Positions 1 to 10,900 of a stretch of DNA of 64,000 bases are shown in pieces. The notes beneath the pieces are model-generated. The model saw only the letters and a program-made list of their open reading frames with translations. It searched no databases and was not told the DNA's origin. Origin of the DNA: Narthecium ossifragum. Its lineage: Eukaryota; Streptophyta; Magnoliopsida; Dioscoreales; Nartheciaceae. Numbering within the stretch: position 1 is the stretch's first letter; the number at the start of each line of letters is the position of its first letter. The stretch is from the NCBI GenBank assembly GCA_963920575.1, contig OY986972.1, positions 16,906,502-16,970,501 of the forward strand, read 5' to 3'. The translations under genes and the position numbers were made by a program.

Positions 1-1790
1 AGGCTAGGCATAGCCTACGGCTCGCCAAGAGGTAAACATACATAAAGCATATAAGGGTCTAAACTACAATAATCCAATATTATAACGGCACCCACGGGCC
101 GTAAACAAGCAACAACATATTCAATCGAAATTTCGGCATTACGACGGCATTCACAGCCGTCAACCGTAATTTCTACAACGGGGCAGAACCCCGGCCATAC
201 AATACACAACATTCCACAATTACAAATTAACTATGGCAGGGTACAACCCCAGCCTTTAATTCTATCTAAACATCCCAAGGGGCATGACTCCCTTGGTTCA
301 ACCACAAAGCGGTAAAAGGCATACTGTCATCTCATTTATTCTACGCATTTAAATACACACATAAATCTAACAAGATTAACATTAATTGCGAGAAAAGATA
401 ATATTTGCATGATTGAAACCTAGAGCTACACATGCTTAAAACTCGGCATAAATCCTTCATAATTACCCTACTATTCATATACATGATATCTAACAACCTT
501 AGCAATCTACTACGAGAAGACCGAAGCAAATAGATCAAGAAAAACTCCATTTTCGGCCAAAAACCCAAGCTTTTATCAAAGATTCAGTTTCGTCGCAGAT
601 CAGGGAACAATTCATAATAAATCGTAGGAAAATTCAAAAATTATGAAATAAGCGGAAATTGAAAGTAGATTCGATGATCTACAACTTTGATCGTAATGAT
701 CAAACGAGATCATGCACCTACGAGCCCAGATCTGAGCTAGAACAGCTCAGCTCGTAGAAAAATAGAGCTTCGGTAAAATCCGGGAAAACTTCCAAAAATC
801 CGGATAAACCCCATATCAAATTGCATGAAGCTTCAATCAATTAATAAGCATACATCAAGGGACAAATTAGAACATAGAAATCAACTAATCCAACAAAAAA
901 ACCTTAGATCTAGCTCAACCCAAAGATCTAGGTAGAAACCCTACCTTAAGCGCCAATCCAAGCTTCAATCCTCGCTAATCCGTCGCGATCCGCCGTCCTC
1001 TATCGACGCCGCCGTCTCCAGCTTGTCGGAGAGCAGCTGGAGGTCCTCCCACATCCGTGGCATAAGCCGGAGAAGGAAGGGACATCCGCGGGAGAGAGAA
1101 AGGGAAGGAGAAGGGGGCCGGCGCCGCCGTTCCTGGCTTGCCGGGGAACCGCTTGGGAACCGTCGAGAGCCGTCCGACGCCTCCCTCCAAATGCGACGGG
1201 AAGGTGGAGGAGGAGAGGAGGGAGAAGCTGGAGGGGATCTGGAAAGTGGAGAGGAGAGGAGAGCTCGGGAGGGACGAAGGTGGTGGCCGGCAAGGGTGGC
1301 GAAACTCCGGAGAGGGGAGAGGCCCGACCGACGTGGTCGCGAGCGGAAGAGAAGAAGAGAGGGGGTCGGGCACGGGGAAGAGCAGGGGAAGAAAAGAGGA
1401 AAAGAGAGGAAAGAAAAGAAAAGAAAAGGGAGAGAGAAAAGAGAGGGTTAAGCCACTTAAGTGGCTTAGCCGGTTCAGACGAGCCAATTGATCGGATTGG
1501 ATCCGATTTGACTTCAAATTGCGATCTCGTCGCAATCTCGTCCGGATCTGTCGATCCCGAACGCTCCTACTGAATCTATTCAATCACGTACAACAATCAA
1601 GGCCGTGTGTGCACTACGCGGGTGTGAAACCGACCGCCAAGGCGCAATTTACCAAACTGTCATTGGGGTCTAAAAACAGCGATGCAATCAACCGATCGCA
1701 ACCCAAGGCCAACCGGGCCAAAACCAACCAAGCCCTTGACCCAACGCGGTTGGAACGGGTTGGAGGAACGGGCCCTCACAATCACCATCT
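1..1790. mobile_element. Solo LTR (type 1), 5' part outside window
   Basis: The right end at 1790 reads ...GGGCCCTCACA, the same terminus as three other type-1 LTRs in the window (ends 30798, 34575 and 37880). A block shared by all four lies just inside the end (about 1600-1680), with the words gcgggtgtgaaa and atttaccaaa. No gag or pol sequence is present, so this is read as a solo LTR whose start lies left of position 1. It interrupts a LINE ORF1, because coding similarity resumes directly at 1791. The stretch 1060-1445 is a purine-rich (GA) tract that opens several long but meaningless frames. Confidence 0.7.
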
Positions 1791-3560
1791 TCAACCTCTG
1801 ACATAGTCTCCAGGCATCTCAGTTCAGTCTCCAAAGCTATCTTCATACGGGAGACCGCCCTCTCATGCATGCTATCTAGGTCCTCTTCATCTATAACAAA
1901 GATAACATGTTTGATTGAAATCTTGGCGAGTTGCACTTGATTCCCGGATCCGGGCCTTGGGCTAGCCTCCCGGGCCTCCCCTTCAATTACTCTACCAGGC
2001 CCAAAGCTGGAATGGCCCACTGGAGTAATATGGCCCATTACAATGTTTTCCTCCACACGTGCAGATCTTCTGGAACCTTCCCTCACCCGTGTACCAGGCT
2101 CCTTCCCACTACAAGGTTCCCCCGATCCATGACCTTCATCGACATCATCACGACCCATGCCACCATCTCTCCCTACCTCCTGCTTTCTCTGCCCACCTAC
2201 CCTCCTATGCCGACTTCTCCCTCTACCATCCCATCGGCGTGGCCGCGATTGGCTCGCAGGTTGGCAGCCATCTCCTCCAACCGACGCACGCAACCCAAAG
2301 TCTGACACGTGACTTGGATTGTCGTGCCTCCTTCTCCGAACGATATGCCAAGGTTCCGTCACCTCCGCCACCTTCTCCGGTGCCATTTCGCCGGCCTCCG
2401 CAATCTCACCGATCACCTCTGTCTCGCAGACCACCTTCTCCGGTGCCGTCTCGCCGACCTCCTTCTCCGGTGCCGTCTCGCAGACACCCTTCGCCCGCTT
2501 CAGACCACCCGATGGGGCCTCCTCTGCTTCTTTCCCTCTTCCTTCGTCAGCACCTCCTTTCTCAACATGTACTTCTCTCATCTCCTCTCCACTTACATCT
2601 CCAGTCTTCTCCCCCCCAACCTCTTTTCCTCTAGGTTTCTTCACCCCTTCCTTAAAACCCAACCTCCCGGACGGACAGAACTCCGCCTGGTGACCAATAC
2701 AAGCACAAAACTTACACAGAGTTACATCCTCGTAGATGAACTCAATATCCCGAGGGCCAGCCCTAGTATTCACCATCGTCCCCAACGTAATTGGTTGTGA
2801 TAGGTTGATTTCCACACGCTTGTGCGAACCTTCCCCAATTAGCATCTCTTGTGTTAAAATCTACCTTGATTGGAGTTCCCACCAAGGACAAGATGCATTT
2901 AACTGCTTCCTCGTCCATACATTCAATAGCCAAGCCCGCAAGCCACACCCAGACAAGCTCCAGATTGAAGTCCTTAGCCGATGGAGTAAAGTTCTCCTTC
3001 CAGGGGATCAGGGACAAAGGAAGACCATTGATGATCCATGGTCTCCTAGCAAGAACAAAGCTTATGTCATCCTCACAGGAAAACCTAAAGACAAACACCC
3101 CCTTAGCCATATCCACCACCTGCACTTTCCTAGCCTCACCCCACAACTTCGGCAGCCTGGCCTTCACCACTTCTAGGGGCACCCTTCCTCCTAGAAATCT
3201 TCCGAACAACGGAAATTCTCACTTCTTACAACAACGATCCATCAGTTCATCACTCAAAACCACCATATTAGCAAACCGAGACTCTGACTACGCTTTGCTG
3301 ATCAAAGATGCCCCTGTTGTCCCATGGCAACCCTCCCTCTCCACCCTTCCAAATCTCACAGCCACCGCGTAAGAACAAGCCGGATAAGAAAAACCTGGAG
3401 GAGGGCTAGACGAGGCCGAGTTGGCCTACTCCCCTTCCATCCTAATCCCAGGCCACCGACCGCCGAGGCGGCCTACCGGAAGCCAAAGCTCTCACTCTCT
3501 CTCACTTCCTCAGGACCTTCCCAGTTCCCATGCCGCTTTCTCACTGAGCCAAATAATATC
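1791..3560 (-). mobile_element. LINE fragment: ORF1 (DUF4283 plus zinc knuckle), degenerate
   Basis: On the minus strand, about 3209-2763 encodes a DUF4283-type domain with the motifs VQVVDMAKGVFVFRF, FVLARRPWIINGLPLSLIPW and GLAIE. A second frame, 2845-1791, continues with VNTRAGPRDIEFIYEDVTL and the CCHC knuckle CKFCACIGHQAEFC (C-x2-C-x4-H-x4-C), then a Glu/Arg/Gly-rich tail. The two parts belong together but need a frame change near 2826-2850, and the upstream leader has further breaks. This is the ORF1 layout of plant L1-type LINEs. The tail is cut at 1790 by the inserted LTR. No reverse transcriptase is present. The 5' boundary near 3560 is approximate. Confidence 0.75.
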
Positions 3561-4386
3561 TAAGTCAATGTTGGAACTTCATGTCAAACCATGTTTGTTA
3601 ACGAGCTAACACCGAGATAGTTACTACTTTGAGTTGTTATGAAGAATAGATAGTACATGCCACAACCACCAATAAGGGTGTAAGCTGTCAACAGAATAGA
3701 TAGCTGAACAAACTTGAATCAGTCAAAGAAACTTCAAACTCGGAAATTTCATCAAACGATAATATCCAGAGGCCGGAGTTTAGAGATTCTTGAGATTAAA
3801 GACTGGAGTACCCAAAAATTTGAATGAAACTCTAAATGGTAGAAAATCTAAGATACGAACGTCCAACTGTTTTCAGCATTCATATCAAGAGTCAAGACCC
3901 AAAACCACACCAGAGATCAAATTTAGCTGAAAATCCAATAAATATTGAAAAACTAAAATATTCAAAAAAAATATTAAAAATACAATATAGTATTAATAAA
4001 CTATTTATCAAGCTGAGCCGAACAGATTACCGATATCAATCTAATAGATTGACATCCCTAAACTCACAGAATTGGGATGTAGCCACTCTGTGGAGACGAC
4101 AATGACAATTTGACCATGTGCATCGACAAGCATTTTGATCTCTGCAGCTTCAAACAATTGATCAATAAAGTCAACTTACAAACAGCACTCCACATGTACA
4201 AACAGCCATGGCCAACACCAGAGGAGAGGATAGACATAGACATACAGCCCAGCACTACTAGCTCAGATCAACAAACTCAGCTGAAAGACAAACTTGTGTT
4301 CAGGCAACAACATTCCATAAAAAGAATGTAAAGGAATAATTCAACAGCAACCGCGACGGGATGATTTTAACATCAGCTTTGTAAAG
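3561..4386. other. Intergenic, no gene recognised
   Basis: AT-rich DNA between the LINE fragment and the 3' end of the expp1-like gene. Part of it (about 4100-4386) may be 3' untranslated region of that gene. I see no coding similarity, RNA gene or transposon terminus. Confidence 0.5.
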
Positions 4387-6643
4387 CTAGAATATATTCT
4401 TGAACTGGCCAGTTAGAGAATCTTTCAGGTTGGAATAGAGTCCATAGAGGGAGTACTGCTGGAGGTTGGACACCTCATACCATGAGTTGAGCACAACGTC
4501 GTGCTTATCAGTTCCTGAAAAGGCCAGTTGTATTCCGAGGCTACAATCGACCGAGCCACCCTGACCTTTGCAGGTGGGTGTCTTAATTGCACAATCCTGG
4601 TTGTTGAGACAAACAAAAGCCGACTTCCCCAAACATGCGGAACAGCCATCTCTCTTCCAATACAAGTTCTGAAGTGTACCTTTTTGAAACTCCATTACCT
4701 GATGGTGTATATGGACAATGTCAGAATAAGGAATCGATAGCGAAATCAGACAATATGGGTTCAGATGGTACGATAAGGTACCAGAGTGAAGCTAGTCACA
4801 GTGTATGTACTGTTACCCACAAAAGCAGGAAGAGACCTTGCCGCATATTTCCTGCCTGCAAATGCCACCATATATCCACTAGTAGAGACCTGAAAAATAC
4901 CAAAATACTTGCCATAGATACTAGATAACCAAGAGAGATGACTACTTTGCTTAATCTCATGGAAAAGATTACAGCTGACAGTCTAAAAGCACATATTCAG
5001 GAAAGTTAGAGAGGATGAAGTAGCGGCAGGCTTCGATTGTATGAATGAAAGCCATAGTTCAAAAACATCTAAGATGAATAGTCCTAAATATTTTAGACAC
5101 AATATATGTGAGATAAATCACCCTTATGAAATAAATTTCAATTATCCATAACATTTTCAAGACTATACTCTGATGAATAAATCACCCTTCTGAAACAAAT
5201 TTCTTCAGTTTTCAAAGAATGACAGTATTCAGTACATTACTTATTTACTTATGGGTTCATGATGCAGATTTTTCTATCAAATAGCCATGTATTGTTGGAA
5301 GATCCTCTTTGATGATGCATACTGGGCGTAAAGGCGTGACAAATACAAGTAAAATTTCACTCAGTTATAAACAATATATCTCTCATGCAACGAATCGACC
5401 CAGACCACAATAATCCAAGTATCCCACACACCAAGAATGCCTCTAGGATTGACAGTAATTTAATGTCGGAATAAAAGAAAAATGAAATACATACTAATTC
5501 AAGGTTAATAGAATCCTCAAATAAGATTGCTGACAATGTAAAACACACGCTTCAACTTTATTAGCATAACGCCTAAAAGAATCCTTTCTTGTTAAAACCT
5601 TTTCCTCTCCTCTCCTAATTTCAACCCAAATCTAGCAATAAACTTATAAGAGCATACATGCCAATGCTTGTTAAGATTTTCCCACCCATCCTGTAATGAC
5701 CCATTCATCCAATTGATTAATAGGCAAAGCCATACATCTCATATTATGGTCAACATATATATGTGAAATATATCCACAAGAACGGTCAGCTAAGGAGCAA
5801 TGTCTTCAAAATGGTGTTCATCTTTAACATCTCTCTACAGATCAATGAAATGGTTTACTTGCAAAATATGAGCACAAATTGCAAACACCGAATACCTCAA
5901 AAAACATTAAAAATTATCTAGTGTGCAAGGTAAAGATCCAACAAAGTGGACATAGATGCCTTGTGCATAAACAATATCCCTGTACAAGACTACCTTGATA
6001 TTACACATAAGTTGTCCATTTCACTCCAATTAAACAACACAGCATCTTAGTGTATTTTACCAAAATGATCCTTTTAAATTCCCTTCAAACCCAATAAAAT
6101 CTGCTCATGCTGCCTCCAATTTGCATCCCTTGCCCCATTTCAGTAAGTAATCAAACTTCCTTTCTAAACAATATTGTGCATGGAATGTGTATGATTCTGC
6201 TTTGAGCAACAAACCCTTAAAAGCAAAAGAAGCCATAAGAAGCCATAACCATAAGTTCGTCAAAACCCTAGATTTCTTAAAACGAACGTTAGCCCTAGAT
6301 TTATGCATCCAACGAACAAATACATTAAACCAAGAGAGATAGAGAAGGATCTTACGGCGGGGGTGGTGGTGGTATTGACGGTGAGGAGAGAGATCTCGTC
6401 AACCTTCGGGCGGAACACGACAAGCTCGGCGCCATTGGAGGCGAGGGGGAGGCGTCGATCGCAGGGCGAGAGCTGGGTGCTATTGAAGAAGTAGCCGTCT
6501 CTGGAGGCGAAGGCGAGGCCGAATGTGAACCCATCCCACCGCTGGATCTTAGTGTCCGCGCAAGGCGAGAACACATTGTTCTCGTCCCCCGCCTCTGCGA
6601 ACGCCACCACCGCCACCATCATCACCACCCACACCGCCACCAT
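4387..6643 (-). CDS. expp1-like secreted protein (plant-specific, function unknown)
   Basis: Three exons on the minus strand: 6643-6356, 4889-4782 and 4698-4387. All junctions are GT-AG and in phase, giving about 235 residues with no break. Residues 1-19 form a hydrophobic signal peptide (MVAVWVVMMVAVVAFAEA). The mature part contains DGFTFGLAFASRDGYFFN, the motif FRPKVDEISLLT, then GGYMVAFAGRKYAARS, and a Cys-rich C-terminal half (WKRDGC, CLNNQDCAIKTPTC, GGSVDCSLGIQLAFSGTDKH) ending SLYGLYSNLKDSL. This matches the conserved plant family annotated as expp1 protein precursor. It is predicted to be secreted or apoplastic, and the eight or so cysteines suggest disulphides; the biochemical role is unknown. 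It is the only host gene here without a frame problem. It is transcribed divergently from the NEPRO-like gene, with a LINE fragment between them. Confidence 0.88.
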
Positions 6644-6827
6644 CCTGCCGGTGAAATCTCGTACCGGTCGACTCCCGCCGATTCCCTGGAGAGAGTGAGT
6701 AAGACAGCGCCTTATTATCATGCGGAACACGGAGACAAAGGGTCTGTTTGGGAGAAAATGCTTTGCATGTGAAACGAAACAATAGGAGCGTAACAAGTAG
6801 ATTGAAAAAATCGAGAAGAAACTGCAT

Positions 6828-6949
6828 AGCCATAGCTGGAGATGCGGTCGAAATTGGATGGCATCATCAACCAACGACCGAAGTCCTGGCGGCGAAGATC
6901 TCTCCATGAACGCCCCCACCCCCCCGGAGCCATAGCTGGAGATGCGGTC
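6828..6949. repeat. 22-bp direct repeat pair, 100 bp apart
   Basis: An identical 22-base word occurs at 6828-6849 and 6928-6949. It begins AGCCATAGCTGG and ends GATGCGGTC. The second copy abuts the LINE ORF1 fragment that follows. The layout resembles a target-site duplication or a slipped duplication in the upstream region of the expp1-like gene. Confidence 0.7.
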
Positions 6950-7712
6950 CAGGATTCCGGTGATCTGGGGAGCGGAGAGGAGGGTTCAAGTGGTGGATAT
7001 GCCACAAGGGGTTTTTGATTTCCAGTTCTCATGTGAGCAAGACCGGAGCTTTGTCTTGGCCAGGAGACCTTGGTATGTGAATGGGTTGCCGCTTTCTCTC
7101 ATCCCCTGGAGAGAAAACTTCTGCCCCAAAGCTGATGATTTCTTCAAGGCCCAGGTAGGGGTTAGGATCTCCGGCTTGGCTATTGAAAGTAACAATGTGG
7201 AGGTGGTTTCTACCATTGCAACCAAGGTGGGGAACCCCTTGAGGGTTGATCTGAACACTAGAGACCTAATACGATGTGAATAGCAGGGCCGGCCCAAGAG
7301 AGGTGAAGTTTGAGTATGAAGGCGTCGCCACCTGAGAACATTGTGCCAGGTTTGGCCACTGGACTGAGGCCTGCCGGATTCCTAGATCGGAGACGAGGGT
7401 GAAGGAGAAGACGACGACGGAGGAGAGTGAGATACCGGAGGGGGAGAGCAACCCGAAGGAAGGGCACTTACCCGACAAGCCGGTGGCGCCGACGACCGCG
7501 GCGGAGGAAGAGAGCTGGCAGGAGATCCGTCGAAAGCGGCGCGAAACCCGTGGTGTGGCGCGATCCCTGAGGCATGAGGTTGCTGACAGCGGAAAGGCTG
7601 TTGCCAGCGAGCGGCGCTCCCCATCCACTCGGCGGAAGACACTCCTGACAGAGGGAGAAGCCAGAAAAGGAGGAAGAGGGTTGGTAGAGGACGGTGGCAG
7701 GAGAAGATGAAG
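6950..7712 (+). mobile_element. LINE ORF1 fragment (DUF4283 plus degenerate zinc knuckle)
   Basis: The plus strand encodes a DUF4283-like stretch (VQVVDMPQGVFDFQFSCEQ, FVLARRPWYVNGLPLSLIPW, VGVRISGLAIES), closely related to the copy at 1791-3209. After a stop near 7282 another frame gives NSRAGPREVKFEYEG and a damaged knuckle (EHCARFGHWTEAC, with one upstream stop). A charged tail ends at 7708-7710. There is no ORF2. The fragment is 5'-truncated and lies in the 1.3-kb intergenic space between two divergent genes. Confidence 0.75.
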
Positions 7713-7970
7713 AAGGGGGGTTCTTAGCGACCAGCGGTTTGTCGAGCCTAGACATCAATTTCGTATGAACTAATAAATCACGTCGTGCCAGCACGGAGTC
7801 ATGTCCGCTTCTTGTGGATTCCATAGCGGGTGGCGCTTATCGAATAGGATTCGACCCGTTTAACTACTTGTCCTCCGACTCTGAGAGAAACCGAGTTTGC
7901 CGCTGCAACCCTAGCGCCGCTCCACAAGCCCACGCCACCGCCTCCTCCCGAGCTTTCTCTCTCTTGAACG

Positions 7971-10900
7971 ATGACGCCGATGGGATTGGAATGCAATGAT
8001 GTCGAGGCCCGGATGAGGTCAAGTTCGCAGTACTTGACAGGGTCGTCTACAAGAACAAGAACCAGCACCGCCATAGCCCCTACTTCCAAGCCCTCCTAAA
8101 GGTCACAAATTGCATCAATTTCTTCTATTTTGTTCGATTTTTTTTTCTTTTAAGTTTAGTTTATATGTCGATCAGTCGATGTTTCTATGAAGTTCGATTT
8201 GGAGTTGCAGGTGAAGAGGGATGTGAGGCTCCTGGAGTCCGCGGGGCTTGGGGAGCTCTTGAACACTGTGTTTCCGATCATCGAAGGTAGGAAACCTGAG
8301 AAGGCGTATATTCCTAAAAGGTAATGTTTTTTGTATACATGTTCACAATGATGGTTGTAGGGTTCGTGACCAAGATGTGTCTTATAGATTTTCAGTAAGT
8401 TCTTTGGTTTTGTAGACTTAAGAAAAAGTATCCCGGTGGGAAGTACAATTACAAGGAACGGCTCTTGGGAATTGCACGTTTACTATCACAGGTGTGATAT
8501 TCTCCAAATTTGTTGTGGTTCCAACTATTTTATTTAGTGAAATATGACTTTGTGTGCCAATGGAATATTGCTTCACAAGCATACCTAGAATGCATCTATT
8601 CTCATCATTGGTATATTGAAGTAGAAATGTAAATTAACACCACTGCAAGGGTCACTCCTTTGCAGATAGCGAATGACCCATAACTGGGAAATTCACTGGA
8701 TGTGGATTCGACCCTAGGTCTCAATCCTCAAGGTCATGGGTGCCGGTGGATATCCTAAAGGAGTAGCCGTTCCTTTAGGGTGTGCTGATCTTCTCTTAAG
8801 CAAGCTGGTTTGAATGATGATAGTTCTTGTAGATATTGTAAATGTAGTTTTTTGTGATGCATGCCATCGTGCTGCTACCCCTTGGATTCTTGCCTGGTTG
8901 TAATTCTTGATTTTGTTAGGAATTTTCACTCTAGGATCAAGCTAAAGCCATGAACTCGGTAATTATAACACTATAAGAAGTGTTGTTGTATATCTTAATT
9001 CGTTCGATAGACCTGAAATGCGATGTAGGGAAAATAACTAACAAGTGAACTTTGTTGTAATCATCAGTAGGCTGATTTTTCTTTTATCCAAGCTACAAGT
9101 GTAATATTTCCTTTTGCCAATGGTCCAAGTGTTTGCACAGGTTTCCTAGTTTACGTGCTAGTTGTTGTCTGGATCCAAACTTGCCTTGTATATGTTACGA
9201 TATGCTTTATATTGAGTTGAAGGAAATTCACATAAGTGAAATGAGTCTATGGATCCTATCATAGTCTCCCGTTAATTGTTTATTGTTTTTGCGATCTTAT
9301 AAAAATCATGCACGTTTTGATCTGTTCAAAGCATTTGTTGCATCTTATTTTTTGGATAGCCAAATTAGTATTCTATCTATAAAGTTGATAATATTAACAA
9401 TAAAATTTATCGAAATATTGAGAAATAACAAGAGTATGAACAAGACATCCAAAAGATATGGAATAAGAATTGGTTTTTTTAAAGGATGTGTTGAATCATT
9501 TTAGTAAGAATCTAATTCGTTTTTAAATTGGAAGATATTTTTCCATCTTTTTATTGAATATAAAGATATCTTTTGGACAACACATGATTGCCTTGTTTGC
9601 TTCTATAAGTTTTGTGTTGGATCCTTCCTTATTGCTGACTCAATTCAAATAAAAAAAATGATTTGTCTGTTGGAAAGGAAATCCAAATTTCTTGATCAGT
9701 TCGCTTAAGCACAACCATGCATTTTCACTTGGGCACCTGTGATATTAGGTAGGAACTTGGATACTGCTACCATTATCATACCGCTGCTGGTTTGTTACAA
9801 ACAAGGCTTATCTTTTAACAAAAGAAAAGGAAAAAAGAAGAAGAAAAACTTGTTGTCAACCCTCTTGCTTTGGTACTTTTATTTGTTCTTTTAGTTTGAT
9901 CGAACACTTGAAATTTCAAACTATAAGCGTCTCATTTTTACTCACTAGAAGATACTTAGGATCTGTGGAGTCCGTAGGGAAAAGTCACATTTTTTGCGTT
10001 CTCATTGTAGTAGAGTAGTAGTAGAAGTCACTCTTACTCTCTATTCTTGAAAATCGATGCAGTTCCTTCAGTCTTTTTGAAACGTTTTTGTGTAGTATGG
10101 CTGATACTATTTCCTTGATGTGCAGATGACCGAGCCAATGATAAAGGCAGCAACGTATCCTAATTTGCTGGATGATTATCTAATTTCATCTTATTTCATA
10201 GAGTATTGCTTTTTACGATTGTTGTAAACTCATCAAGGTGGATCAGTGGCAGGGAAAATAGCTAATTTCATCTTATTGACTAATTTTCTCGGTTTTAGAG
10301 TTTTCAATAGATGAAGCTTATGTTGGATCGCCAGTTTCTTTACAGTGGAAACCGGTTTTGATATGTTTTGCCTGAAACTTGCTGAAACTAGTTGAAACCT
10401 GAAACCTTGTAGAGTTGTGAGCACATGGATGAAAAATGGATCATTTTCAGCTGAGCTAAAACCATGGTTCCAATGATTGTGCATCTGAAATTTTCAGCAT
10501 TTGACTCATATTTAATTTCAAGTGTTCATTGATGATTGAGGAATAGTAACGACACCATATCATACTTCATTTGTAAGGGTAAACTTTAAGTGCCCAGTTG
10601 GAGAGGCAACCTGATAGGAAATCTTACACGCTTGTGTGCAAAATCTCCCTAATATGAGTGTCGTAGACATTTTCCTTTACATTATTATAGTCAGATATCT
10701 TTCCTCCTAGCTAAGTCATTTTTCATAGGTTTTTCTGTGATGGTATTGGCTTTGATTGCACGCCTTCGGGTTCTAGTTCAACAAGTAAGCATTCTTTAAC
10801 AGATTCCTGTTATTGCTTTTCTAATGTATATTGTCTTACTAAACCAGCAGTCATCTATAAAAGTTGTGCAAGTTAGCAGTTTTGTGGACAATTCTTGAAA

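Noticed and set aside
1023..1491. Long Glu/Arg/Gly-rich open frames on the plus strand
   Set aside because: They arise from a GA-rich tract in an LTR, exist in all three frames, and match no domain.
2059..3176. Plus-strand Pro/Ser-rich frames opposite the LINE ORF1
   Set aside because: The minus strand encodes recognisable DUF4283 and CCHC motifs; the plus-strand frames are antisense shadows.
8640..8930. Possible SINE in intron 3 of the NEPRO-like gene (ggattcgaccc resembles box B)
   Set aside because: No matching box A at the right distance, no A-rich tail and no target duplication found.
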